Positions 32,932-42,812 of a stretch of DNA of 55,802 bases are shown piece by piece. The stretch lies in assembly GCA_003427395.1 (NCBI GenBank), contig BFEA01000570.1, positions 512,020 through 567,821 of the forward strand, written 5' to 3'. This DNA comes from Chara braunii (Eukaryota; Streptophyta; Charophyceae; Charales; Characeae). How positions within the stretch are numbered: the stretch's first letter is position 1; each line of letters begins with the position of its first letter. Made by a program: the position numbers and the translations under genes. The notes below the pieces were generated by a model, which saw only the letters and a program-made list of their open reading frames with translations, did not search any database and was not told the origin of the DNA.

Positions 32932-32948
32932 TGCAGGATCTCCGCCGC

Positions 32949-34489
32949 CGCCGCCGTCCTCATCTCCGCCCCGTGAAATTCCACGAATCCGCCTTCCCCC
33001 GCCCGACCCGGACCAACCACCCGCCTTCCAGAAGAAGCCGAAAAGCAGCAGTCCAAAAGCCGAACCCCCCCGCCAACAATATCCTACTGCCACGGTAGTT
33101 CCCGCCACGGTTGTAACGTGGACACCATGCTTCCGTCCTTGGGTCCGCAACACCCTTTGTCTTGTCGCATACGCCGTCCACGGTCGTGACACGGACCCTA
33201 TCGTTCTTCCCTCAACATCCTTCACGCGCCGTCCAGCATCAGTCGCGCGTACGGGGACGCCGTACTCGGCAACATCCACCACGCTAGAGAGAAAGAGAGA
33301 GAGAGAGAGAGGCAAGTTAGCCATTTCTCCTCCTCCATATTCTCCTCGCCCACCTTTCTTTTCCTTCCTTCGCCGGTCCTCTTCCCTTCATTGCCTGCTC
33401 TTCGTATGCTCCTTGGCGTCCTCTTCGATCTACCGCTCACCTTCCTCCTCGTGCGTCTCTTCTTCCGTCAACCGCGCAATCTTTTTCGTCATCTCTCTCT
33501 TGTTATTTTTTCCATCTTCTTCCTTGTTCTCTCGTTCCTGCCCTTCTCCTCGATTTCGACTCCTCCTCCCATGTATTCCATCTCCTCCCTCTACTTGTTT
33601 GCCGCCGCCTTTTCCATGTCTTGGCTCCCTTCCCATCTCCTCGTCGTCCGTTTGTTCCTCCTCAACTCTGCGGATCGGACGTACCATGGGTGCTTGCCTG
33701 CCGTTTGTCGCACCCAAACGGCCCTCCACCGTTGGCCTCAGGCGCACCTGAGTTTTGGCCTTGGGTGGATCGAATGAGAGAGGGCGCCTATGTTCCTCCT
33801 GTTCGTCCGCCTTTGCCCACGCCTTCGCCTTCTCCTACTCCTCTTCCTGTTACTCCTTGTCCCCCTCGTTCCTCCGTCTCTCGTCGTCCTCGTGCCGTCA
33901 GTTCGTCGTCCTCTCTACTCTTTCTCTTCCTCGTCTTTTTGTTTTTGCCCCTTCACGTCCACCCACCACCTCCTCCCCTCGGTTGTTGTCGTCTTCCTCT
34001 TTTCTGTTTTGTCCTCCCCTCCTCTCTTGTCCTCTTCTCGTTTTCTCCGCCTCCTCTCTTGTCCTCCTCTTCTCGGTTTCTCCACCTCCTCGTCGTGCTT
34101 CTCGTCGTCCTCCTCTTTCTTGTTTTCTCCTCCCCTCCTCTCTTCTCCTCCTCTTTTCGCGTTCACCCTCTCATAAGCTTGTCTTCTTTTTCGTTCCTCC
34201 TCCTCTTCTTCTCCTCCTTCTCCTCGTCCTCTTGTCCTCTTCCTCCTCCGGCGCCTCGTAGTCTGTCTTTTGCTCTTACACCCGTCATCTCCATCCTCAT
34301 TATCCACCCTCCTGCTCTTTCTCCACCACTTCCTCTTCCTCCTGCTGCTTTGATGCTGGATCCATTGCATAGCGAGGGCGCATTTAGTGCCTCGCCTTAT
34401 TTCTGACTACGGGGCATGGCCAGGACCTTCGATCCATCATCGGAACGCGCACACGTCCCCCACACAGTGGGGGGGGGGTAGAGAGAGAG
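32949..34489. repeat. Pyrimidine-rich low-complexity region of about 1 kb
   Basis: From about 33330 to 34345 the plus strand is dominated by C and T (TCCTCCTCTTCT-type phrases). This opens long frames on both strands (Ser/Leu/Pro one way, Arg/Glu/Gly the other) that are not gene-like. A short (GA)n lies at about 33287-33312. The block from 32949 to 33300 is GC-rich and has no recognised gene. Confidence 0.75.
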
Positions 34490-35034
34490 NNNNNNNNNNN
34501 NNNNNNNNNNNNNNNNNNNNNNNNNNNNNNNNNNNNNNNNNNNNNNNNNNNNNNNNNNNNNNNNNNNNNNNNNNNNNNNNNNNNNNNNNNNNNNNNNNNN
34601 NNNNNNNNNNNNNNNNNNNNNNNNNNNNNNNNNNNNNNNNNNNNNNNNNNNNNNNNNNNNNNNNNNNNNNNNNNNNNNNNNNNNNNNNNNNNNNNNNNNN
34701 NNNNNNNNNNNNNNNNNNNNNNNNNNNNNNNNNNNNNNNNNNNNNNNNNNNNNNNNNNNNNNNNNNNNNNNNNNNNNNNNNNNNNNNNNNNNNNNNNNNN
34801 NNNNNNNNNNNNNNNNNNNNNNNNNNNNNNNNNNNNNNNNNNNNNNNNNNNNNNNNNNNNNNNNNNNNNNNNNNNNNNNNNNNNNNNNNNNNNNNNNNNN
34901 NNNNNNNNNNNNNNNNNNNNNNNNNNNNNNNNNNNNNNNNNNNNNNNNNNNNNNNNNNNNNNNNNNNNNNNNNNNNNNNNNNNNNNNNNNNNNNNNNNNN
35001 NNNNNNNNNNNNNNNNNNNNNCACACACACACAC

Positions 35035-35070
<36 letters not shown>
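34490..35070. other. Assembly gap (532 N) between (GA)n and (CA)n
   Basis: N run at 34490-35021. It starts in GAGAGA and ends in (CA)n, which continues to about 35070. The gap therefore spans a long compound microsatellite. Confidence 0.99.
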
Positions 35071-35073
<3 letters not shown>

Positions 35074-35337
35074 CCAGGCAACTGCAGCTACATGAATCCG
35101 CAGATTGCCAAGTACATTATTGGAATAAAAGATGAGGGGACATGTACGCTTAGGCCATACTCACGCCATCACACCAGGACTTGCGGGATGTATTTGACGG
35201 GAAATGCGGCCATGCTCGATCAAGCAAGTCCGTGGTTGCGCCCTGATGTCCTTCGAAAATAATGTGTTTGGGCGGTGTTCTCTAACCGTGTATGTTGTCT
35301 TTCCTTTGTGTTTTTTTCCCTCCCCTTCCTGTTCTCC

Positions 35338-35660
35338 TTTGTGCATCTTCTTCGTTTTTTCCTGGGTTTCTCTGTGTTTTATGCTTGCAATCGGTGTTGT
35401 GTCTGGCTTACAGGAAATTCTGTCTTCCTTCTCCCTTCCCTCCATCAGTGTATCTTCTTCTTTTTTTCCTGGGTTTCTCTGTGTTTTATGCTTGGAATCG
35501 GTGTTGTGTCTGGCTTACAGGGAATTCTGTCTTCCTTCTCCCTTCCCTCCATCAGTGTATCTTCTTCGTTTTTTCCCGGGTTTCTCTGGTTTTATGCTTG
35601 CAATCGGTGTTGTGTCTGGCTTACAGGGAATTCTGTCTTCCTTCTCCCTTCCCGCCATCA
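35338..35660 (+). repeat. 107-bp tandem repeat, three copies
   Basis: Copies start at about 35344, 35451 and 35558 (exact spacing 107). Each contains TTTTCCTGGGTTTCTCTG, then ATGCTTGnAATCGGTGTTG and CTGGCTTACAGG. The unit is not a multiple of three, so each copy enters a new frame. All three frames stay open, which produces overlapping false ORFs. TTACAGG resembles a splice acceptor after a pyrimidine tract. Confidence 0.95.
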
Positions 35661-35699
35661 GTTCTTTTACCCGATGGGTGTCTCCGAATTTCCTCGCCT

Positions 35700-36087
35700 T
35701 CTTTTCCGGCGGGTAATTCCAGCTGCAAGGCGCTTGCAAACGAATGCATCTAGTCGCATTTCTCCAAGGTGGGTTGTTTTCCAAAATTGTCAATAATTTT
35801 TCTGACGCTCGGTCCTGTGACTTCCAAGTTGGAAGGTCTGAGAGAGGTTCCTTGTTTCTCTAAATCGCTTTCCATTTCTGTTTGAAGGTATGTTTATTCT
35901 GTGTAGCCTTCTTGAATAAGTCTTAGCGTCAGCAGTCGAGTTATTCTCGAGGTCACGCGTGGCACCCTGCCGTCCGATCGGAAAATCTCATGGCCATAAA
36001 ACACACTTGGCCACGTTACAAGCTGCTCGAGAACTACTGGATCCTCCTGCTAGGGGGACTTGCCCCCTGTCGTATTCGGTACCGAGA

Positions 36088-36123
<36 letters not shown>

Positions 36124-37140
36124 TGTCATATTCGGTACAGAGAACTCGATAAAAGAAGCTTGACTGGGCCAGACTGTTTCGTCGGAGTTTCACTGACAGC
36201 GTGTGTTTGATTGTTTGTGTGTTTCTAAACCCCGGGAAAAAAAAAATGGAAGGGTGTCGGGAAAGAAAAGAAAACGAAATAGAAAGAATGGAAAACCAAA
36301 CAAGAAAAAACGAAAAGGAAAACAAAAGAATTAAACATGGTACAAACCGAAGAAGACCGAGCCTCGGCGGTGGAACAGGGCAGTCCTATAGCCCTGGGTT
36401 AGCTTGGGCTGCAGGCTCCTCATTACTTGAGTCCTAAAATACCATTTCCACGGGAGCTATTTTAAGAAACCTATTGATTACTTAGGAGTCATAAAACACC
36501 ACTTCCACGGGAGCTATTTTAAGAAACCTATTTAGTATTTGCCAAGCCGGGAGCACGGAGCCAAGAGGTTTTAGGCCTACCGGGGCCAGCAGGGAGCAAA
36601 CTACGCATGCTTTTGCCGCCTTTTTTTTTTCTTTCTTTCTTTTTGAATACAGAAATTGATCTTCTAGTTTCTGTTTTTTCAAAATTTCCCAACAGAGATC
36701 AGCATTCAAACTACGTCTTCGATTTTTTTCAGAATTTCTGGTCCAAGCATTGAGCACGAAAAATCGCCGAAGTGCATTCACAATTTTGCCCGCTGCTGTG
36801 CCCCCCCCCTCCCCCCCCCCCCCCCCCCCCCCCTTTCTTCCCTTCTTTGCCCAGTAGTCTGACCCTCTCAGCAGCCAGCGTGTATAGTTGGCGCGCTCTT
36901 ATGGATTTCGTGGCGGTTTAAACCTGGAAAAGAAGGCAATCAAGACATGAAACAGAAAGGAAAAAACCCCTCAAAAAACGAAAACAAAGCGCCAAGAACT
37001 GCTGAAAATATCACAAATAAAGAACAAAACAAAAAGTAAAACCGAGGAAGTGTGAGAGAGAACACTTCTCTAGTGTTGGCAGCATGCTATTGCGGGAAAG
37101 GGTGTGGAGATATACCGTGAGTGCGAGCTGCTGATTCACA
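35700..37140. other. Non-coding with several simple and tandem repeats
   Basis: No recognised gene. It contains (GT)n at 36091-36120, flanked on both sides by similar 18-mers (CGTATTCGGTACCGAGAA at 36071 and CATATTCGGTACAGAGAA at 36126). A 57-bp direct repeat starts at 36429 and 36486 (shared TTCCACGGGAGCTATTTTAA). A C-rich homopolymer run lies at about 36799-36833. Confidence 0.6.
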
Positions 37141-37151
37141 GAGAGGACGGA

Positions 37152-37153
<2 letters not shown>

Positions 37154-37204
<51 letters not shown>
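37154..37204. repeat. (GT)n microsatellite
   Basis: About 25 GT units. The surrounding 37.1-37.85 kb carries loosely repeated phrases (GGAGGTG.TGG, CATGnACAGCACA, CAACAACAGAG) in about three diverged copies, an old tandem array with no coding sense. Confidence 0.9.
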
Positions 37205-37210
<6 letters not shown>

Positions 37211-39158
37211 AAGGGTGTGGAGGCATACAGCGAGTGGGCGCTTATTCATGGAGGTGATGGTTATGGTGTGCAAGGCAGAGTGGACACATCACGCACGACA
37301 ACCATGCACAGCACACCGCGACAACAGCAGAGGTGCAAGCCAAAGCAACATTTTTGAAGATAAAGCGCCGTCTTACAATGTCAGTCGCTTTATCTGGTGC
37401 GGATCGCCCTTGTTGAAGAAGAGCTGCTAAGTGATTGAACCATTCTTTTGTGTGTCCATCAAGAGGGCTTGGGGCCTTTCCAGGAGTCATTTTACCAGGC
37501 TTTACTCTTGATAGTCTCGTGGCAATATCTTAAGAATTTAGGATCTCCAAGAAGACCTATTAGATCCGTATATCTGCCCGAGAGTGTGCATTCTCTTAAC
37601 GACGTGCAAGGTTGAATGCGGATCATGCATAACACCGTGGACGTGGCACTGTGACAACAACAGAGACGAACATAAGTAACACAAAATGACGAAATCGTCG
37701 GCAGAGACACAAGCCAAAGCAATGGAATGACTGAATCGTGGAGGTGGTGATGGAAATGGTGTCCGAGGTGGAATGGGTATCGGGCATGACACCATGAACA
37801 GCACAGTCAGGCAACAACAGAGAGACAAGGCAAACCAACCAAATTTCGGATTCAGATGAGAATGACAGAGTCCATGAGTACTTTCAAATGAGAATGACAG
37901 AGTACATGGGTACTTTTTGAGCGAGATCTAGAGCTAGACCCAACCAACTTCCCCTTGAATAGGACATACGGGCATTAGAGGTTGTTCTTGGCACAACTTT
38001 CAGTCGAGATACAGGGATAATGACCGTACGTTCTGTTTGGGGTCTGTTTGGGGGAAGACGGTAGTGGGGAGGCAGAGCCCGGGTACTGGTTGGTACCGGT
38101 GAGTGGGGACAGGCTGCGAGGCTGGTCACTCTGAGAGCCTGGTCACGCTGGGAGGTACAATAAGGGCAGGCCCCAACAGGCCGGGCTGAGTAGTACCGCC
38201 ACAGGGTGATTTTCGTTGGGCAACCCCCAAAATAGCTACTTACCTTTGTGATGGCCGGAGGCTTTCCTGTCTGTTATCTGTCTGCATGGCATCCTCTACG
38301 GCAGCCCCCAATGGTGCTATGTTTTTGCCCAGTTAGCATGAAACTGGTCAGTTTTACGAGCAGATTCATGCTAAGGATGGACCGCGGACTGTGTACCTGT
38401 TGAGACGACTTGTGACAATCTTAGCAGCAGCCGGCTGAGATTCATCTAGAGGGAGCTGGTTTAGCCAAACTTGAGGCTTTGTGAGTGTGACAGACAGTAG
38501 GTGACGATCCCAAAAAATGTGTGTTAAAAGAAATCCAATCCCGAACATGTGGAAATGCAGGGAAGAAAAACTTGGGCATGGACTGCATAGATGATTCGGA
38601 AACTAAGGAAACAACTTAGAGGGCGGATCATGATGACAAGACAGCAGTATCTCACATCTGAGTAACCAGTAGAATCAAAGTTTTTCTCGTTTTCTTTTTG
38701 GTTTTCCGGAGGCAATAAATTGGCAGTATGCCACAGGCTGAGTTTTGGGCCCTCTTTTAGGGCCTCTTTGGGAGGGGCCGAAGAACTGAAGCCTATTGGA
38801 ACTGGTGGAAAGCATCACTGCCACTGAGGATCTTCCTTTTCTTTTCCTGGAAAGCATCACCAGTGTTGAGGATCTTGTGCTTTTCTTATAATGATCATTC
38901 GCGCGTGCTGAGATAATTTACACCCGCCTGGGTTCAAATCCCAGCAGCAACTATTGATGCCAAATCGGACGACCGATCTACCTCAGGGCCGGGGATTGAA
39001 AGTTAGTGCCACTAACTCCAAATAGCTGCAGGAAAAAAGTTGGCTTACAAAACCGCAACTGTAATGATAAGTGTTCAATGAAAATGAGGACAGGCAATCT
39101 TACACATGAATCAGAAAAGCAAACTAGGGGCCTCACTCAACTACAAAACACTCATCCT
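37205..39158. other. Degenerate tandem repeats, no recognised gene
   Basis: Besides the eroded array to 37.85 kb, a 34-bp repeat (ATGAGAATGACAGAGT.CATG.GTACTTT) is doubled at 37856-37918, and a 50-bp phrase (GGAAAGCATCAC...GAGGATCTT) is doubled at about 38806-38880. A tRNA T-arm-like hairpin (CTGGG, TTCAAAT, CCCAG) lies at about 38928-38944 without the rest of a tRNA. Confidence 0.5.
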
Positions 39159-39233
39159 GCATTTGGACGCTTTCTGGACCCGCGAAATGTTGGATGCGTT
39201 CGAATGCACCTTGTCCAGAAAGCGTCCAAATGC
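39159..39233. ncRNA. Perfect 21-bp hairpin, small-RNA precursor candidate
   Basis: GCATTTGGACGCTTTCTGGAC (39159-39179) is exactly complementary to 39213-39233 across a 33-nt loop, which itself contains a small GC palindrome. The length and perfection fit a young inverted repeat that could yield 21-nt small RNAs. No target or expression is known, so function is only a possibility. Either strand could be transcribed. Confidence 0.4.
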
Positions 39234-39940
39234 ATGTAGTGTGACGAGACCGAGGCAGAGCAGAGAGGTCGAGGGAGAGAGAGAGAGAGGGAGAGAGGGA
39301 GAGCACATACACACACTCACTCGACTCGGACAGGGACTCGACTCGACACGATGGACGCAGACACAAAGTGACAAAGTCTCAAAATCACAAAGTCGCAATC
39401 TTCGATTCCGAACACAAAGTCGAGGCAAGTCACACTGAAGCACAAGCACTGAGGCCGAAGACTGAATGCCCCAACGGGGCTTGAGTCCGGACTTAAGTAC
39501 CGGACTCAGGCTCAGTCCGGAGGGCCGAGGCGCGGCATGCCTCAGGACTGAACTGAGGATCGCAGGTCTGCGTCTGGGTGCCAGAATGCTGGATGGCGCC
39601 AAGTATCGTATCCAAATCCGAAAATGCCAGTGGAGGAATTTGAGAACGGGCGCCAACTGCAGAGGGCGCCAGCAGTCCAGAACCGGAAATCAGGAACTCA
39701 AAATAAAATAGCAGCCTGGCGGGTGGTAACCCGCGGACCAGGGATCGAGCCCCGGCTGAGTCCGTAACACTATCTCCTCCCTCTAGAAGGCAACGTCTTG
39801 GCTGCCAAAAGTCATGAAACAATGCTGAAAACTGCGGAGGACGGGACCGGGGCCGATCACTGGTCAGCCAGTCACAAGGGAAGAGGGGTATAATGCAGGT
39901 GTCTGGTTGTGTGATTAGGGAACAGGGCTTGTAATTGTGA
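39234..39940. other. Non-coding; palindromic phrases and a tRNA-like piece
   Basis: GA-rich at 39268-39302. A near-palindrome lies at about 39481-39508 (TGAGTCCGG ... CCGGACTCA). At about 39728-39765 the minus strand carries GGGGCTCGATCCC, a B-box-like T-arm with imperfect pairing; whether this is a SINE head or chance is unclear. Confidence 0.4.
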
Positions 39941-39945
39941 GCTGG

Positions 39946-40200
39946 GAACAGGGTTGTTCTATTGATGAGCTAAGGGAACATGGTAGTTCTACTGATGAAC
40001 TAAGGGTTTAGGGACAACGGGGAACAGGGCACTCCTACTGATGAGCTAAGGGTTTTGGAACTGCGGGGAACAGGGTGGTCCTATTAATGAAACTCAAGGT
40101 TAGGGACAACGGGGAAAGGGTTAATCCTACTGATGAACTAAGGGTTTTGGAATTGCGGGGAACAGGGTGGTCCTATTGATGAACTACGGGTTTTCAAGGG
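39946..40200. repeat. 46-bp minisatellite with alternating two-unit order
   Basis: About five to six copies of GGGGAACAGGG...TCCTA.TGATGA.CTAAGGGTTT. Successive copies alternate between endings like TAGGGACAAC and TTTGGAA.TGC, giving a 92-bp higher-order unit. It lies 3' of the first gypsy element. Confidence 0.85.
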
Positions 40201-40796
40201 TATGGTTGCAAAATTTCTGAGTAGTGGTTATACGAAAGTCTTGGGAACAGGTCTTGAGAAGAGTTGCAGAAGTATCGAGGAGGGAACAATCTTCAGTCAT
40301 CTCGGGACGTCGTCAACGGGGCTTTAGCTTGAATGTCCCAGTAGCCAGACGTGTCCGGTAGTCTTGATCTGGTGCTAAGGTCTGATCCGGATGGCAGGTC
40401 GCAGACTGATATTGATGTCAATGTCGAGGTTGCTGCTCCAGAAGCCTGCGAGTCCAATGTGGCGGCCGATGGGAACAGCATGGTGGCCCAGCAGCTGCTT
40501 TATCTCCTCGAACTGATCTGCAGCATGCCATCGTCCTCGTGCGCTTGCCATTAGATCCATTATCGCCGGCAACGCGCAGGGGCCGCATAGGGAGCTTGAA
40601 CAAGAGAGATGAGGATGTGGCAGAGGACAGATGGGAGAACGGGGAAAGGCGGAGGCAAGAGCGGATCAGAGAGGGGGGGCTCAAGAGGCAAGGGCTTTGC
40701 TGGGTACAGGGGTGTGTGTAGAGCAGGAATGCGGGGTTTGGGCGGGGTCGAGGGGGGATTTATGCAAGGGTTCGGGTTTTGAGTTATAGTATGTAT
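40201..40796. other. 3' flank of gypsy element 1
   Basis: No LTR boundary could be recognised. Opposed short frames (40351-40554 plus, 40375-40572 minus) exist but neither has a known domain. Confidence 0.4.
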
Positions 40797-41259
40797 CTAG
40801 GATATAGGGCGAGCACGATCATAGGCGCGAACAAGATTCATAGCATTCTTAAGGTTAGCAAGAGGTTCCCATGTAGATTCTTCGTCAGGGTATCCTGTCC
40901 ATTTAACTTTGTATTCTGTGATTGGTTCACGGTGGTCAGATACCTGAGTAGTTCTTCGTCCTATGATGGCTTCGACGACGAATTCAGGGCCTGTGGGTAA
41001 CATGATTGGTGGAGGTCTAGGGTATGGGTGGTCAGCGAATTGGGGTGGGGATTCATGGTATTCTTTTAGGTATGACGTGGAAGACCGGGTGGACACGACT
41101 CATGCCAGGGGGGAGTTGGAGTTTGTAGTTGACCGGGGAGGTTTGTTCAATGACGGGGAAGGGTCCGAGCCACTTGTTCGAGAGTTTCTTGGACAAGCTG
41201 TGTTCAGGTTCAAAGCGTTTGGCAGAGAGCCAGACTTTGTCCCCTACTTTGAATTGCAA
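40797..41259 (-). pseudogene. Gypsy 1 integrase C-terminus and chromodomain
   Basis: The frame 41259-41053 has FKVGDKVWLSAKRF and HPVFHVI, the usual SH3-like end of gypsy integrases. After a shift, the frame 41096-40797 gives a chromodomain: YKVKWTGYPDEESTWEPLAN and LVRAYDRA. Its aromatic residues (Y, W, W) are intact. Chromodomains direct integration to modified chromatin. Confidence 0.88.
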
Positions 41260-41299
41260 GTCACGTCGGTGTTTGTTAGTCTTTTTGCTTGTTGTTCTT

Positions 41300-42461
41300 G
41301 TATTCTTTCAAGGGCTTTAGTTGCTTCTCTAAGGAGTCAATTCATTGTTGCTACTCATTCATTGAGAGAAGGGCAGGGAGTGGAGGAGTTGAGTTGCGAG
41401 GGGGCCAGGAAATCGGAGGGCAGGCGCGGGTGATAGCCGAGGTCAAGGTAGAATGGAGTCATGCCAGTGGAAGGGCAGACAACGTTGTTGTAGGCGATCT
41501 CGGCGGCGGTGAGCAACTGATCCCAGTCGTGTTGATGTGGATGACAATACTTCCGCAAGATTCTTTGGAGAGTATCGTTCATCTTCTCGGTTTGTCCATC
41601 GGTTTATGGGTGGAATGCAGTGCCATACTTGAGCGTGGTTCCGTAGGCTTTATAAAGGTGTTTCCAGAATTGTGAAAGGAAGCGAGGGTCACGGTCGCTG
41701 ATGATGTTCTCAGGGAGACCGTGATGGCGAGCGACATGATCGAAGAAGAGAATGGCGACGTCCTTAGCGTTGTGCGATGTGGTGCAAGGGATGAAGTGGG
41801 CGCGTTTAGTCAAGCGACAAACAATGATATAGATGCAATCATGTCCGCGGTTGATCTTGGGAAGACTGCAAACGGAGTCCATGGAGATGGACTGCCACCG
41901 GTGGGTGGGGATCGACAATGATTGTAGCTTGCTGGGCTTGGCGCGGTTCGAGGGGTTGACGGTTTGACACGTGGACATCGACGAGCAGGGAAGGCCAGTG
42001 AAAATAGCAGGGATGAAGTGGGCGCGTTTGACAAACAATGACGTAAATGCAATCATGTCCGCGGTCGGTCTTGGGGAGACCGCCAACGGAGTCCATGGAG
42101 ATGGACTGCCACCGGTGGGTGGGGATCGACAATGATTGTAGCTTGCCGGGCTTGGCGCGGTTCGAGGGGTTGACGGTTTGACACGCGGAGCATGAGCGGA
42201 TGTATGCTTTGACGTCGACGAGTAGGGGAGGCCAGTGAAAGTAGCGGGAGATGGTGTCGAATGTTTTCTGTAACCCAAGATTACCGACAATCTTGGCATC
42301 GTGGTGTTCGGCCAAGAGCTGGGTACGGAGACCACGTGCGTCAGGGATGCAAAGTCGGCGAGTGCCTTTGGTATCGATGTAAAGGAAATTGTGATGGAGG
42401 GAGTAGTCGGGGACATGGTTGAGGTCACAAAGCGTGTTGTATGGTGGCAAAGTCTGGGCAA
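41300..42461 (-). pseudogene. Gypsy 1 integrase
   Basis: The zinc-binding part has HHDAKIVGNLGLQKTF (the second His of the usual GH is Asn) and CSACQ. The catalytic core has SMDSV (first Asp), SDRDPRF (second Asp) and QTEKMND (Glu). A TAA replaces the Gln codon in HPQTDGQTE at about 41604. The segment with CQ...SMD is present twice owing to a 222-bp tandem duplication, so the core is not contiguous. Integrase would insert the cDNA. Confidence 0.85.
41791..42240 (-). repeat. 222-bp tandem duplication inside integrase
   Basis: ATGAAGTGGGCGCGTTT occurs at 41791 and 42013, and the copies share GTCCATGGAGATGGACTGCC and GGGTTGACGGTTTGACACG. The unit is 74 codons and includes the first catalytic Asp region. 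Confidence 0.9.
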
Positions 42462-42812
42462 GAAAGATAGCCTTGGGTGTAATGATGGTGAAGAGACAGT
42501 AGGAGTTAGATATGTGGGATATGTGTCATTGTGGCGTAAACTTTGTCAGGGGGTTTGTGATCGGGGTGCGGGAGAGGGCATCAGCAACACGGTTGCTTTT
42601 GCCGGGTGTATGACACAGGGTTGAGGTCACGAAGCGTGTTGTAGAAGGTGGCGAAGTTTAGGCAAGAGAGATAGCCTTGGGTATAACGATTCTGAAGAGA
42701 CGGGAGGAGTTGGATATGTGTAATTGTGGCGTAAACTTTGTCAGGGGGTTTGTGATCGGGGCACCGGGAGAGGGCATCAACAACACGGTTGCTTTTGCCG
42801 GGTGTATGGCAG
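42418..42812 (-). repeat. About 202-bp tandem duplication after RNase H
   Basis: GAGGTCAC at 42421 and 42623 starts two copies sharing GCGTGTTGTA, GATAGCCTTGGGT and GGCGTAAACTTTGTCAGGGGG. It duplicates the end of RNase H and the tether to integrase. Divergence is higher than in the other two duplications. Confidence 0.85.

Larger units (their letters stand above)
24762..32933 (+). mobile_element. Nearly full-length L1-type LINE
   Basis: About 8.2 kb. In order it has a structured 5' leader, ORF1, a 73-C run, a middle ORF, ORF2 (endonuclease and RT), a 3' UTR and an A-rich tail at 32898-32931. CAGGATCTCTGCCGC at 24747-24761 and CAGGATCTCCGCCGC at 32934-32948 match at 14 of 15 positions and sit where a target-site duplication would be. 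The lesions I see are a frameshift early in ORF1, shifts around the C run and at about 27 kb, one at a G7 run (28418-28424), one at a C run (about 30470) and a TGA at 30904. Most are in homopolymers and some could be sequencing error. The copy looks young. Confidence 0.8.

Noticed and set aside
32755-33324. 189-codon minus-strand frame
   Set aside because: It crosses the LINE A-tail (poly-Phe) and GC repeats; no domain.
33391-34406. Long frames of 105-261 codons on both strands
   Set aside because: Composition is Ser/Leu/Pro or Arg/Glu/Gly from pyrimidine-rich DNA, all frames are open together, and there is no domain.
34384-35262. Frames of 214-291 codons through N
   Set aside because: Mostly unknown bases flanked by microsatellite.
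35204-35796. Three overlapping frames of 153-173 codons
   Set aside because: Produced by a 107-bp tandem repeat that rotates through all frames.
38928-38944. tRNA gene
   Set aside because: Only a T-arm-like hairpin (CTGGG/CCCAG) is present; no anticodon arm or acceptor stem fits.
39721-39770. LTR primer-binding site or tRNA
   Set aside because: TGGTAACCCGC and a B-box-like sequence are present, but the T-stem has a mismatch and no LTR border precedes it.
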